From Treponema putidum (GTDB lineage Bacteria > Spirochaetota > Spirochaetia > Treponematales > Treponemataceae): a stretch of DNA of 64,000 nucleotides. The translations under genes were made by a program, and so were the position numbers. The stretch spans positions 1,969,694 to 2,033,693 of the forward strand of contig NZ_CP009228.1 in the NCBI RefSeq assembly GCF_000755145.1. Reading direction: 5' to 3'. Below, in pieces: positions 24,987 to 34,595 of the stretch. The notes under the pieces were generated by a model that was not told where the DNA came from, did not search any database, and was given only the letters and a program-made list of their open reading frames with translations. Numbering within the stretch: the stretch's first letter is position 1; each line of letters starts with the position of its first letter.

Positions 24987-27269
24987 ATGGATTTTAAAAA
25001 AGAAAATGAACACAAGCATGAAGAACATCATGAACATTGCGGACTAGGCCATGAAGAACATCACGAGCACAACGGCTGTGACGAACATGACCATAGCGGA
25101 CACGGCCACCACGAGCATGACCACGATGAACATTGTTCCTGCGGGCATAAAGAAGAAAAAGATTGCCGTATGCGTGGACATGACCACCACGATCATCACG
25201 AACATGACCACAGCGGACACGGCCATTACGAGCATAAGCACGATGAGCACTGTTCTTGCGGGCATGACCACCACGATCATCATGGACACGATCATTCAGG
25301 CTGCGGCTGTGAACATCATCACGGCTCCTCAAAAGAGATGGTAGTGCAGTTCGGTATTTCGGCCTTGTTTTTTGCTGCAGGTATTCTTGGCCGAATTTTT
25401 TTTGACGAAGCCGGAATACAAATTAAAAATTTCTATGTTGCCGTTTCGACTGTTTTATTTGTTATAGCTTGGTTGGTTGCAGGTTATAAAGTCTTGTTGA
25501 CTTCGGTAAAAAATATTTTAAAAGGTCGAGTTTTTGATGAAAATTTTTTGATGTCGGTTGCAACAATCGGTGCCTTTATTTTAGGAGATTGGACTGAGGG
25601 TGCCGCCGTTATGCTTTTTTATAATTTAGGTGAAGTTGTTCAACATTCTGCCGTCGAAAAATCGAGACGTTCAATCATAGATCTTATGGACCTCCGCCCG
25701 GACTTTGCCCGCCTTTATGATTCCGATTCTAAAGAAAAACTTGTAGATCCTGCAAGCGTAAAAATCGGTTCCTTGGTTCTTGTAAAAGCAGGTGAAAAAA
25801 TCCCCTTGGACGGCATTATTTATGAAGGAAGTGCCGAACTTGATACTTCATCTATGACGGGAGAAAGCCTTCCGCGTACTGCAGAAAAGGACAGCCCCGT
25901 ACTTGCAGGCTTTGTAAACTTAACTGGAGTCATAACGGTAAAGACAACAGCTTCCTTAGAAAATACCGCTGCCTCAAAGATGCTTGAGCTGATTGAGTCC
26001 GCACAAAATAGGAAGGCTAGGGTAGAACGTTTTATTACCTCTTTTGCAAAGGTTTACACTCCTATCGTTACGATAGGCGCTGTTCTTCTTTCGGTTTTAC
26101 CGCCTCTTTTAAGTGCACTTATTTTTTCATCACCTATTAACGGCTGGGAAAGTTTTGCTCCTTGGGTTTCACGAGGCCTTGTATTTTTGGTAATTTCTTG
26201 CCCTTGTGCCTTTGTTATTTCTGTTCCGCTGGGCTATTTCGGAGGAATAGGAGGGGCAGCAAAACGGGGCATACTGATTAAAGGGGCCGATTACATAGAT
26301 TCTCTTTCGAAGGCCGATGCCGTTGTCTTCGATAAAACCGGAACTCTTACTAAGGGTGTTCTAAAGGTTATGACCTTAATGCCTGCGGAAAATGTAGAAA
26401 AGTATGAGTTTTTAAGATTGGCCGCCCTTGCCGAATTTAATTCTCATCATCCGATAGCTAAAGCCGTTCAAGATTGTGCCCTAATTAATTTGTCTGAAGA
26501 GGTAACAAAAACTTTTGTAACTACCGAACTTACAGATTATTATGAAAAGGCCGGAAAAGGCATCTCGGTAAATTACAAGGGAAAGATTCTTTTAGCCGGC
26601 AAAAATTCCTTTATAAGCGAAAACATAGGAAAAGAAATTCCTTTATACGGGGATGAGATAGGCGGAACTCAAGTTTATGCCGCTTATGACGGTGAGTACA
26701 TAGGCTGCTTGATTTTAACCGATACGCTTAAAAACGAAGCAAGGGAAGCTATATCCGATCTAAATAAATTGGGGCTTTCGAGGGTCGAAATACTTACCGG
26801 CGATAATGAAAAATCGGCCAAAAAGATTGCAGAAGATTTGGGTATAAAAAATTACACCTCAATGCTTTTGCCGCATGAAAAGGTTTCAAGATTTGAGGAA
26901 ATTTCCGATGAAGTAAAAGCTAAGGATAAGAAGGCTTCGGTTATCTTTGTAGGGGACGGTATAAACGATGCCCCCGTATTAGCCCGTTCGGATGTAGGCA
27001 TAGCTATGGGAGGCATAGGAAGCGATGCAGCCATTGAAGCGGCTGATGTTGTTCTTATGAACGATAATCCCCGCCTTGTTGCCTCCGCCATAAAGCAGGC
27101 AAGGTTTACCCGAAGAATAGTTTGGCAAAATATAGCCTTGGCCTTCGGTATAAAAATCGGCTTTTTAACCTTGGGAGCTCTAGGTCTTGCAAATCTTTGG
27201 GCAGCCGTATTTGCGGATGTCGGAGTTGCCTTATTGGCCGTATTTAATTCTTTAAGGGCAAAAAGATAG
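24987..27269 (+). CDS. Heavy-metal-translocating P1B-type ATPase with His-rich N terminus
   Basis: A 760-residue efflux pump of the zinc/cadmium/lead type. The first 115 residues are a His-rich, Cys-containing metal-binding extension with no classical GMxCxxC domain. The core has TGES (actuator loop), the membrane motif SCPCAFVIS, the phosphorylation motif DKTGTLTKG, the HP locus SHHPIA and the hinge GDGINDAPVLARSDVGIAMG. CPC and the HP dipeptide define the metal class; the His tail and the ArsR neighbour favour zinc. The start ATG directly follows the repressor stop (TAA ATG). Expression should rise with metal through the ArsR protein. Confidence 0.93.
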   Translation: MDFKKENEHKHEEHHEHCGLGHEEHHEHNGCDEHDHSGHGHHEHDHDEHCSCGHKEEKDCRMRGHDHHDHHEHDHSGHGHYEHKHDEHCSCGHDHHDHHGHDHSGCGCEHHHGSSKEMVVQFGISALFFAAGILGRIFFDEAGIQIKNFYVAVSTVLFVIAWLVAGYKVLLTSVKNILKGRVFDENFLMSVATIGAFILGDWTEGAAVMLFYNLGEVVQHSAVEKSRRSIIDLMDLRPDFARLYDSDSKEKLVDPASVKIGSLVLVKAGEKIPLDGIIYEGSAELDTSSMTGESLPRTAEKDSPVLAGFVNLTGVITVKTTASLENTAASKMLELIESAQNRKARVERFITSFAKVYTPIVTIGAVLLSVLPPLLSALIFSSPINGWESFAPWVSRGLVFLVISCPCAFVISVPLGYFGGIGGAAKRGILIKGADYIDSLSKADAVVFDKTGTLTKGVLKVMTLMPAENVEKYEFLRLAALAEFNSHHPIAKAVQDCALINLSEEVTKTFVTTELTDYYEKAGKGISVNYKGKILLAGKNSFISENIGKEIPLYGDEIGGTQVYAAYDGEYIGCLILTDTLKNEAREAISDLNKLGLSRVEILTGDNEKSAKKIAEDLGIKNYTSMLLPHEKVSRFEEISDEVKAKDKKASVIFVGDGINDAPVLARSDVGIAMGGIGSDAAIEAADVVLMNDNPRLVASAIKQARFTRRIVWQNIALAFGIKIGFLTLGALGLANLWAAVFADVGVALLAVFNSLRAKR
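25083..25266 (+). repeat. Intragenic duplication encoding the His-rich region
   Basis: A 67-base stretch at 25083-25149 recurs with few changes at 25200-25266, period 117 bases. Both copies encode EHDHSGHGH, a short variable part and DEHCSCGH. Copy number of this metal-binding module could vary between strains. Confidence 0.7.
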
Positions 27270-27324
27270 ACTCAAGCCAGGCTTATGCCATGCTTACGCC
27301 ACGCTCACTATAAAATAGATTAGG

Positions 27325-27368
27325 AAAAAACCGGTTTGAGATCTGTTTGGATTTTGAACCGGTTTTTT
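27325..27368 (+). terminator. Rho-independent terminator after the P-type ATPase
   Basis: AAAAAACCGGTT (27325-27336) and AACCGGTTTTTT (27357-27368) form a perfect 12-bp arm pair with a 20-base loop and a T tail. The A run on the left could make it work in both directions. Confidence 0.8.
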
Positions 27369-27526
27369 ATTGTTCTATAAAATGAGTCTGTTTTATAAAC
27401 TCGAGAATTTTTATGATACCCTTTGCAGTGTTTAAAATAAGCATTATTAGACTCTTGCAGAACTTTAAAAAATGGTTTAAAATCGGATTATATTTAAATA
27501 TTGTGTTTTTAATTAAGGAGAATTTT

Positions 27527-29362
27527 ATGGAAAAAGTTAGTGTAAAGGTTCCGCCTCCGCCAAAACAAATTCTGATTTTGGATTTATTTACCAATATTGG
27601 CTGGATTGCAGGCAATTTTGCTACCTCTATATTTGTTGGAAATTCCGTTAATTTGAGTTCCATTGTTACTTCAAAGACTTTTATAATAGGAATTCTTATT
27701 GCAATTTTAAGCCCCTTTGTGAAACAAAAGATTTTTTTTCCTTCAATTATAGATTGGGAAAAAAATCCTGAAAGAGCAAAAAAAAATATATTGATGTATG
27801 AAACCTTTTTATTGGTGATTCCCTTACTTTTTGCCTGTATCGTACCTATTATTTCTTTGGAAATTGGAATTATAGACGAAATGGGGCTTTTTTTATCGTC
27901 TCTTTTCAGTACCGTAGGAAATATACTTTTGCTTGGAACTATATTTTCTTCAAGCACTATCCGAGCTTTTGAGAAATGGGTTTCCTTTATTCCCGTAGAA
28001 GAAAAGTATTTATCCTTTTCTATGATAAAAAAAATTACTATTGCGACTATTACTTGTATTATAGCCGTCATTCTTCTTGTTCTAGCTCCTATAGTCAGAT
28101 TCCAAAATCAAAATATTCATATCCGGCTTATAAATTCCGTTTTGCCCTTGTTTATTTACGGACTGATTTTGTCTGTTTTGAGTCTGGGCATTATAGTAAA
28201 ATCTATTGAAGTTCGAATTTTTTTGATTCAAAGAATAGTAAAAGATTTGGCTGATGGAAATTATAAACGTGAGCCTGTTGCAAGCTGGAATAGGGATGAA
28301 ATAGCTGTTTTGCTTGTTGATATAGGGAAACTTTTAAGCTTCAATAAGAAGTTTTTTACAGAGCTTAATGAAAGTGTTAACCTTTCAGGCGAAACAGCTG
28401 AATTTCTTTCAACTAACATGGATAAGACTTCAGTTGCAGTTAGCAAGATTACCGATAATATCTTGTCAGCCAAAAATCATATTCAAACTCAATCTTCCGG
28501 TGTTTTAAAAATGCAGGAGACTTTAAAACAAATGGATGCTGGTATAGAAAGTTTAGGAAAGAATATTGAAAGTCAATCAGCTGCAGTTACGCAGTCGGTT
28601 GCAACCATAGAAGAAATGGTTTCAAATATCCAGTCTGTAACAAAAACTGTAAAAGATAATGTAGAGTCCATCGAAAAATTAAATGCTTCTGCAGATTCGG
28701 GTAACCAAGCAGTCGTGACGGCACATACGATAGCTAAAAATATTACCGATGATTCAGACGGCCTTTTAGAAGCGTCCAGCGTTATTCAGCATATTGCAAG
28801 TCAAACAAATTTGCTTGCGATGAATGCAGCTATTGAGGCAGCCCATGCAGGAGAATCGGGAAAGGGCTTTGCCGTAGTTGCAGATGAAATTCGCAAACTT
28901 GCAGAGGAGTCCAGCGTTCAAGGTAAAACAATTACCGCCGTATTAAATAACTTAAAAGCTAAAATTGAAGGGCTGAATTCTGCTGCTGAAACAACAGAAA
29001 TTCAATTTGCAGAAATAATGAAAATTCTTTCAACGGTAAATAACGGCAGTACTTCCATAATGCATGCTATGACAGAGCAAAGTTCGGGAAGTAGCCAGGT
29101 TTTAGATGCTATAAAAGAAATAAGCGATATAACTTACGATGTAAAAAACGGATCCTTGGAAATACTTAAAGGCAATACCGAGGTCAGCAAAGAAATTTCA
29201 AAACTGGTGGAAATTTCACATATGATAGACCACAGTATGAGCAGCATTGGAAGTGATACAAGTCAAATAAATGAAATAGTAAGTCAGGTAAGTGCAATAA
29301 GCGGAAAGAACAAAGATGCTGTTGCTAAGGTTATGAAGTACTTGTCAGAGCTAAGTTTTTAG
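27527..29362 (+). CDS. Methyl-accepting chemotaxis protein with multi-pass membrane sensor
   Basis: A 611-residue chemoreceptor. The start is the ATG at 27527 after TAAGGAG, not the longer frame from 27413. The first 210 residues hold about six hydrophobic segments (for example [54 protein letters not shown]) and no large periplasmic domain, so the signal is probably sensed in or at the membrane. A HAMP-like linker ([20 protein letters not shown]) follows. The signalling tip is canonical: [20 protein letters not shown] then [18 protein letters not shown]. It should feed CheW-CheA in flagellar control. The 3' end overlaps the convergent rluA-type gene by 12 bases. Confidence 0.92.
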   Translation: MEKVSVKVPPPPKQILILDLFTNIGWIAGNFATSIFVGNSVNLSSIVTSKTFIIGILIAILSPFVKQKIFFPSIIDWEKNPERAKKNILMYETFLLVIPLLFACIVPIISLEIGIIDEMGLFLSSLFSTVGNILLLGTIFSSSTIRAFEKWVSFIPVEEKYLSFSMIKKITIATITCIIAVILLVLAPIVRFQNQNIHIRLINSVLPLFIYGLILSVLSLGIIVKSIEVRIFLIQRIVKDLADGNYKREPVASWNRDEIAVLLVDIGKLLSFNKKFFTELNESVNLSGETAEFLSTNMDKTSVAVSKITDNILSAKNHIQTQSSGVLKMQETLKQMDAGIESLGKNIESQSAAVTQSVATIEEMVSNIQSVTKTVKDNVESIEKLNASADSGNQAVVTAHTIAKNITDDSDGLLEASSVIQHIASQTNLLAMNAAIEAAHAGESGKGFAVVADEIRKLAEESSVQGKTITAVLNNLKAKIEGLNSAAETTEIQFAEIMKILSTVNNGSTSIMHAMTEQSSGSSQVLDAIKEISDITYDVKNGSLEILKGNTEVSKEISKLVEISHMIDHSMSSIGSDTSQINEIVSQVSAISGKNKDAVAKVMKYLSELSF

Positions 29363-30268
29363 GTTTGTTAAATCCAGCTTGAATAAACCTTTGGCCGCCC
29401 TCCTAAAGTTTTCAGGAAGGGGGGCGGTAATCTCCTTTGGTAATTTATCCGAAAATGATTCTTTAAAGGTTAGCTTATAGGCGTGTAGAAAATATGTAAT
29501 TTTTTTCGGCAAATTTTCCGAAAATACTTTTTGCTGCTTTGATCCGTATTTTTTGTCGTTTAAAAGAGGGGTGCCGAATTGGGAGCATTGTATTCTTATT
29601 TGATGCTTTCTTCCGGTTATAAGATTAAAAAGCACAAGGCTTAAATTTTCTTTTTTTGAAAATTCAAGAACTCTTATAAGGCAAAGGCATTCTTTTCCGT
29701 CAATTCGGCTTTTAAATTCGTTTAAAGCCGGCTTTCCCTCGGTTATTCCTATGTATAATTTATCTATCTTTCCTTCTTGCATGGCCTTTGAAAAATCTTG
29801 GGCGCCTTTTAAACTTTGGGAAAAGGCTAGAATCCCGCTTGTATCCTTATCCAGTCTATGAAGTGCTCCTGTTTTAAAGGAAAGACTTTTTTCTTTTGGA
29901 GGAAAATATTTCGAAACAGCTTCACAAAGGCTTTTTTCCCCATGCACAAGCTCTCCTGCTTTTTTATTTATAAAGAGTAAGTCATCGGTTTTTAATAAGA
30001 CATCAGGTTTTGAAACTAAAAAATTCGTATGAGACTCGCCGCCTGAGCCGGTTAAAGCAAATAGGCTCAAATCCATTTCAATTTTATCGCCTTTTTGGGT
30101 TAAATAGGCTCCTTTTTCTTTTTTACCGTTTACCCTTATTTTGCCTTTGCGTATTGCCGAGTATATGAGTGAAAGGGATGCCTTTTCTAAAAATTTCCGT
30201 ATTACGCGGTCCAATCGCCTGCCTGAATCATCTTCATCTATATAAAAAATTTTATTTTCTTTACTCAT
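29351..30268 (-). CDS. RluA-family 23S rRNA/tRNA pseudouridine synthase
   Basis: An N-terminal S4 RNA-binding domain (RLDRVIRKFLEKASLSLIYSAIRKGKIRVNG) is followed by the catalytic domain with the Asp-bearing motif GALHRLDKDTSGILAFS and later TGRKHQIRIQCSQFGTPLLND. This is the RluA/RluC/RluD group; the exact target uridine cannot be read from sequence. Length is about 305 residues. I use the ATG at 30266-30268 (MSKENKIFYID); another ATG lies six codons upstream. A TATAAT sits so close to the start that the message may be leaderless. Confidence 0.9.
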   Translation of the reverse strand: MSKENKIFYIDEDDSGRRLDRVIRKFLEKASLSLIYSAIRKGKIRVNGKKEKGAYLTQKGDKIEMDLSLFALTGSGGESHTNFLVSKPDVLLKTDDLLFINKKAGELVHGEKSLCEAVSKYFPPKEKSLSFKTGALHRLDKDTSGILAFSQSLKGAQDFSKAMQEGKIDKLYIGITEGKPALNEFKSRIDGKECLCLIRVLEFSKKENLSLVLFNLITGRKHQIRIQCSQFGTPLLNDKKYGSKQQKVFSENLPKKITYFLHAYKLTFKESFSDKLPKEITAPLPENFRRAAKGLFKLDLTNLKT

Positions 30269-30329
30269 TTTTACATTATATACCATTTATAGACTTGACA
30301 AAAGAGCTATTTTGTAGAGAATTAGTGAT

Positions 30330-30818
30330 ATGTTGGAAACAATGTATAAAATGCAATGGACACTATTTTTTTCCAGTCCGATTTTTTTGTCTGCTATAAC
30401 AAGCTGGATGGTATGCCAGGTTATAAAGACTATTTTTGCATTATTTAATGCCTCAATAAAAACCCCAATTGATTTTATAGAGCTGGTGCTTTGGAAAACA
30501 GGCGGAATGCCTTCAAGCCATTCTGCTCTTGTAGCTTCGTTAACGGTAAGTATAGGTATAAGGCAGGGCTTTGACTCGGATTTATTTATTTTTGCCTGTT
30601 TTATGGCTCTGATAGTTATAAGGGATGCTGTGGGCGTAAGGAGATCCAGCGGTTTACAAGCCAAGGCATTAAACGACCTCGGTGCAAAGTTTGCCGAAAA
30701 AAACAAAGAATATGATTTTAAGGCTGTAAGAGAAATTCAAGGTCATAAGCCGATTGAAGCTGTTGCAGGAATAATTCTGGGTATTATTACTTCAATTTTA
30801 TTTGCTTATTTTGGATAA
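30330..30818 (+). CDS. DUF212/YuiD-type PAP2-related membrane protein
   Basis: A 162-residue membrane protein related to acid phosphatase/vanadium haloperoxidases. The motif WKTGGMPSSHSALVASLTVSIG corresponds to the PSxxH phosphatase signature, and RDAVGVRRSSGLQAKALND plus VREIQGHKPIEAVAGIILG are DUF212 hallmarks. PAP2 enzymes act on lipid pyrophosphates; for DUF212 no activity is established. It precedes the membrane protein gene at 30824 by 5 bases and may be the first gene of the Rnf-like transcript. Confidence 0.88.
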   Translation: MLETMYKMQWTLFFSSPIFLSAITSWMVCQVIKTIFALFNASIKTPIDFIELVLWKTGGMPSSHSALVASLTVSIGIRQGFDSDLFIFACFMALIVIRDAVGVRRSSGLQAKALNDLGAKFAEKNKEYDFKAVREIQGHKPIEAVAGIILGIITSILFAYFG

Positions 30819-30823
30819 AAGTT

Positions 30824-32281
30824 ATGAATAAGCCTAAAAAATACATATTCGGCATTGATATTGTAGCAGGTTTTTTATTGATTTTCTCTTTTTTCTTGAT
30901 AATTTTCATTCCGATGAATTCAAAATCTACATTGTGGAAGGACTACCGTATTCTGTTTTTACCTATGGAGGCCGATGAACCTGCAATTTTACAGGCTGCC
31001 GAAGAAAGCGGAATCACAGGCATTATTTCCTCTCAAACAATAGAAAGCCGTTTTACCGATTTTGAAGAAAAAGGCTATACCGGTTTTCCCTTTACCGATA
31101 AGGAAAGATATGCTCAGTGGTTTATCAATGACCAAGAAAATATCAGATATATGTATATTCCTTCAGAAAAATATATAACTAAGACTTTCTTTAGATTTTT
31201 AAAACAAAATACCGAATTTTTTTATATAGAAAACAACTCTCCATTTTCAATATTTCAGTTTGGAACTGCTTTAATATTTTTTATTTTATCTTTTTTTTAC
31301 ACAAGCCGAAAAAAAACTTACCTTACTGCAGCCCTCCCTTTTGTTATTTATGCGGGCTTTCAAAAAGGAATCTTGGCCCTTTCATCTTCTATTTTAATTA
31401 TGTATACAATCGCATTTTGGATAGAAGCTATAGGTTCTTCTTTAAAATTTACAAGGGAGCAGCTTTTATCCAGAATAAAAAAGAATCCTCTTTTAGTCTT
31501 TTTTCCTTTTGTTGCTCTAATAATTGCAAAATTCAACAGTAATATTTCTTTGGTTCTTTTTGCCTTTGCTTTGTCGGTTTCAGCTTCTATGACCTATATT
31601 ATTGAAAGGTTAAGCTTTTTTATTGAAGAGCGGATAGATACACAAAAAATTCATAAAACAATACGGGCCTATGTAATGAATCCCGAATCTGTTGCAAAAT
31701 TTTGGCATACAAGGCATCTGTTGATTGTCTCTTCTTGTGCAGTGCTTTTTATCGGTTTTTCGGCCTTATTTTTATACTTTAGTTTTAATAAAACCTTAAA
31801 GGCCTATAAAAATATACTATATTTACCGGTGCCTGAATCCTCTGTTGGAATTTCGGGCTTCTCAAAAAAAGCCTTTGATGAATTAAAAAATATCCGCACA
31901 GGAGATGAATTGCCTGATCTGGGAAACCTTATTTCGGATGTGTGGAATGCTAAGGTTATTCCATTTACACGGGTTGATCTTTCTCCACAAGAAAAAGATA
32001 GGGTGAGTTTTAACGATTTTTCTGTAGATGAAAAAGGGGTAGTTACCGAGCAAACCGGTCTTGTATTTAGTCTTGATGATGAGTTTATAAAGAGTGTTAT
32101 ATCTTTTAGGGCGAGTCCATCCATCGAGGATTTGCTTTACAGTCAGGGAAGGTTTATTACCGCTTCTTATGCGCCTAAAAAATTCCCTCTTAACCGCTAT
32201 AATAGTGCGGCGTTGCTTGTTGCCCTTGTTTCTGCTATAATGCCTTTAATGATTATATTACTGCGAGTGTTTGAAAAATGA
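30824..32281 (+). CDS. Membrane protein of the Rnf-like operon, unknown function
   Basis: A 485-residue protein with one N-terminal helix (IDIVAGFLLIFSFFLIIFIP), an outer domain of about 120 residues, then four or five helices (residues about 145-270), a helix near 305-325 (SSCAVLFIGFSALFLYF), another outer domain of about 135 residues and a final helix (AALLVALVSAIMPLMIILL). I do not recognise a family. Its stop overlaps the rnfC-like start in an ATGA, so it belongs to that operon and could be an extra subunit. No cofactor motif is evident. Confidence 0.7.
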   Translation: MNKPKKYIFGIDIVAGFLLIFSFFLIIFIPMNSKSTLWKDYRILFLPMEADEPAILQAAEESGITGIISSQTIESRFTDFEEKGYTGFPFTDKERYAQWFINDQENIRYMYIPSEKYITKTFFRFLKQNTEFFYIENNSPFSIFQFGTALIFFILSFFYTSRKKTYLTAALPFVIYAGFQKGILALSSSILIMYTIAFWIEAIGSSLKFTREQLLSRIKKNPLLVFFPFVALIIAKFNSNISLVLFAFALSVSASMTYIIERLSFFIEERIDTQKIHKTIRAYVMNPESVAKFWHTRHLLIVSSCAVLFIGFSALFLYFSFNKTLKAYKNILYLPVPESSVGISGFSKKAFDELKNIRTGDELPDLGNLISDVWNAKVIPFTRVDLSPQEKDRVSFNDFSVDEKGVVTEQTGLVFSLDDEFIKSVISFRASPSIEDLLYSQGRFITASYAPKKFPLNRYNSAALLVALVSAIMPLMIILLRVFEK

Positions 32282-33564
32282 CTGAATTTTTAAGATTTAA
32301 GCGAGGTAAAGAGATTTTAGAATATCCTAAAATTTCAGCCTTATTTGAAGGAAATGCGTTTTTACCCCAAAGGGCTTTTATCCCCATAGCTTTTGACTCT
32401 AAAAAGCCGCCCGAGACTATTGTAATGAGGGGTGAAACTGTAAAGGAAGGTCAGATCATAGCACGCACTGAAAAGCCTTTTTCGATCGGCATATATTCTT
32501 CCATTCCCGGAATCGTGTATGACTTTGTTGATTTTACCCTCCCTGACGGAAAACATATTCATACAGCGGCCGTAAAACTGGAAGGATCTTTTGATATTTT
32601 AGGCCGTCCGTCGGCCGATTACCCATGGAGAACTTCTTCTTATTCTGAAATCATCAGAGCAATAGATTATTCGGGAATTTTAAATACGGCTGAGATTTCA
32701 CCGGTACCTCTTGCTTACCGGATAAGAAATGCTTTGAAAAAGGGCGGGGCTGATATCTACATCAGCCTCTTTGATAAGGACCCTTCTTCGGGAGTTGATT
32801 CAATTCTGTTTGACAATTTTTTTGAAGAAGTTGCTGAGGGATTGGGCATAGCGGCAAAAGTGCTTAACGCAGCTTCGCTGACCTGTATTCATAAGTTAGT
32901 TAAAAGCGATCTTTATAAGCTGGAAAAAATTTCTGAAGTCTGTGAACCTTTTTGTAAGGTGAAATTTATAAATGCTTCAAATTATTATCCACTTGTTCAA
33001 AATAATTATTTTGAAAATAAGGAAAATACTTTTTTAATCGATATACCTACAGCTATATATACATATGAGGTTGTAAGGACAAATAATCCTATCACCTCAG
33101 TTTATATTCTTGTAACGGGCAAGGCTATCAATGAGCCCAAAGTTCTAAAAGTTAAAATCGGTACTCCTATAGGAAATCTTATAGAAGAATGCGGAGGCTT
33201 TAAGACAATGCCCGCACAGATTATATTGAATGGCCTTATTGGCGGTATTCCTGTAGACAGTTTGGATATTCCTGTAACAAGCACTTTGAAATCCATTCAT
33301 ATACCCGGAAAGGACAATATAAAAAAATATTCTACCGATGATTGCATAAATTGCGGTCTATGTTTTAGTTCTTGCCCTCTTTATTTGGAACCTAAAAAAA
33401 TTGTGACGGCTATTGAAAGGTCTGCCTTAAATGAAGATATCCTAAAACAAATAGAGATTTGCAGCGGCTGTGCTTGTTGCTCTGCTTGCTGTCCGTCACG
33501 CATTCCCCTATGCTCTATTATTTTAGAGATGTCAAAAAAAATTAAAAAAGGAAGTTCTATATGA
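32278..33564 (+). CDS. rnfC: RnfC-like electron transport subunit
   Basis: A 428-residue peripheral subunit of an Rnf-type ion-translocating redox complex. N-terminal RnfC segments are present (LPQRAFIPIAFDSKKPPE, EGQIIARTEKPFSIGIYSS, SIPGIVYDF). A SLBB-like part (IGTPIGNLIEECGGF) follows. The C terminus carries two [4Fe-4S] motifs, CINCGLCFSSCPLYLEP and CSGCACCSACCPSRIPLC. The classical NADH-FMN glycine-rich segment is weaker than in standard RnfC: I see ADIYISLFDKDPSSGVDS in its place. It overlaps both neighbours by 4 bases. Confidence 0.87.
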   Translation: MTEFLRFKRGKEILEYPKISALFEGNAFLPQRAFIPIAFDSKKPPETIVMRGETVKEGQIIARTEKPFSIGIYSSIPGIVYDFVDFTLPDGKHIHTAAVKLEGSFDILGRPSADYPWRTSSYSEIIRAIDYSGILNTAEISPVPLAYRIRNALKKGGADIYISLFDKDPSSGVDSILFDNFFEEVAEGLGIAAKVLNAASLTCIHKLVKSDLYKLEKISEVCEPFCKVKFINASNYYPLVQNNYFENKENTFLIDIPTAIYTYEVVRTNNPITSVYILVTGKAINEPKVLKVKIGTPIGNLIEECGGFKTMPAQIILNGLIGGIPVDSLDIPVTSTLKSIHIPGKDNIKKYSTDDCINCGLCFSSCPLYLEPKKIVTAIERSALNEDILKQIEICSGCACCSACCPSRIPLCSIILEMSKKIKKGSSI

Positions 33565-34595
33565 AACCTTATTCAAATATGTCTTTGACGGCGGCTCCCT
33601 TTGTTTATACACGGCTGCCGGTTTTTAAAATAAATATTGCAGTTCTTTCCCTTTTGGGTATCCAAATTTTAATTCTTGCAATAAGTGCGGATTTTTATGC
33701 TCTTTTAAATCTTATAAGTGCCGTTTTGGGTGTCATATTTGTAGAAAATTTGCTTAGGTACTTAGCTCTCTCTAAATTAAGTTTCTCCCTCGAAATGATA
33801 CTTTCAGGTCTCTTGATAGGCTTTTTTATGCCTACAAGTATAGGGTTTATTTTTGTTTTTATTTTAAGCGCTTTTTCGGTATTTATTGTCAAAACAGTTT
33901 TCGGCGGTACGGGGCATAATTGGATAAATCCCGTTGCCTTTGCCGTATGTATGGCATATATTTCCCGTCCCGAAGCCTTCCCGGCTATAATTTCAAATTT
34001 TTCATTTTTAAGTGAAAAGGGCTCTTTTTTTGCCGTTATGGAAGCAAACGGGCTTTTAAAACTTAAAACCGATTTTGCCGTTACATCGGCTCTTAACTCT
34101 CTTTTATTACATAGTGTAGGTGTAACCCTGCCTGAAGGCTATATAAGCCTTTTTGTAAATTCTACATCTTCCATACCGGCTTTCCGGTACAATATAATTA
34201 CACTGATTTCATCAATAATATTATTTTCTATAAAAGCTGCCGATTATATTCTTCCGGCAGTTTTTTTGGTAACCTATGCTTTTTTAGTTTGGGCATTAGG
34301 TATGGTTCCTGTTTCAAATATTTATTTTACAGGGGATATACTTTCGGCTGTTTTAACGGGAGGTATTTTATTTGCAGCCTTTTTTGTTATGACGGAACCG
34401 GCGTCTTCTCCCAAAACCAAATATGGAAAGGCTATGAGCGGCTTTTTTACAGGGCTTTTTGCATTTTTTATATGCGCTCAGGGCTCTTCTCCGGCAGGCA
34501 TTTTCTTTGCTATAATTCTCAGTAATATTATTTCTCCACTTATCGAAAAACTTGAGATAAAAATACAGGCTAAAAACAGGAGGCGTTATGAATAA
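33561..34595 (+). CDS. rnfD: RnfD-like membrane subunit
   Basis: A 344-residue protein with about nine membrane helices; LSLLGIQILILAISADFYAL, VFGGTGHNWINPVAFAVCMA (the conserved 'GGxGxNxxNPA' type loop) and AAFFVMTEPASSPKTKYGKA (the conserved 'FMATDP..SP' type loop) identify it. In standard RnfD an S-G-A-T site carries covalent FMN; I do not find it clearly here (nearest is DFAVTSALNS), so flavin attachment is doubtful. It is translationally coupled to rnfC and overlaps the next gene by 8 bases. Confidence 0.85.
   Translation: MKPYSNMSLTAAPFVYTRLPVFKINIAVLSLLGIQILILAISADFYALLNLISAVLGVIFVENLLRYLALSKLSFSLEMILSGLLIGFFMPTSIGFIFVFILSAFSVFIVKTVFGGTGHNWINPVAFAVCMAYISRPEAFPAIISNFSFLSEKGSFFAVMEANGLLKLKTDFAVTSALNSLLLHSVGVTLPEGYISLFVNSTSSIPAFRYNIITLISSIILFSIKAADYILPAVFLVTYAFLVWALGMVPVSNIYFTGDILSAVLTGGILFAAFFVMTEPASSPKTKYGKAMSGFFTGLFAFFICAQGSSPAGIFFAIILSNIISPLIEKLEIKIQAKNRRRYE

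Noticed and set aside
24994-25344. Three overlapping open frames on both strands over the His-rich region
   Set aside because: They are mirrors of the low-complexity CAC/CAT repeats of the P-type ATPase gene; none has a ribosome binding site or a family match.
27413-27526. Longer N terminus for the chemoreceptor
   Set aside because: The extra 38 residues overlap the spacer after the terminator, while ATG 27527 has a strong TAAGGAG site.
27367-28071. 234-residue minus-strand frame
   Set aside because: Antisense to the chemoreceptor membrane region; no start site and no family resemblance.
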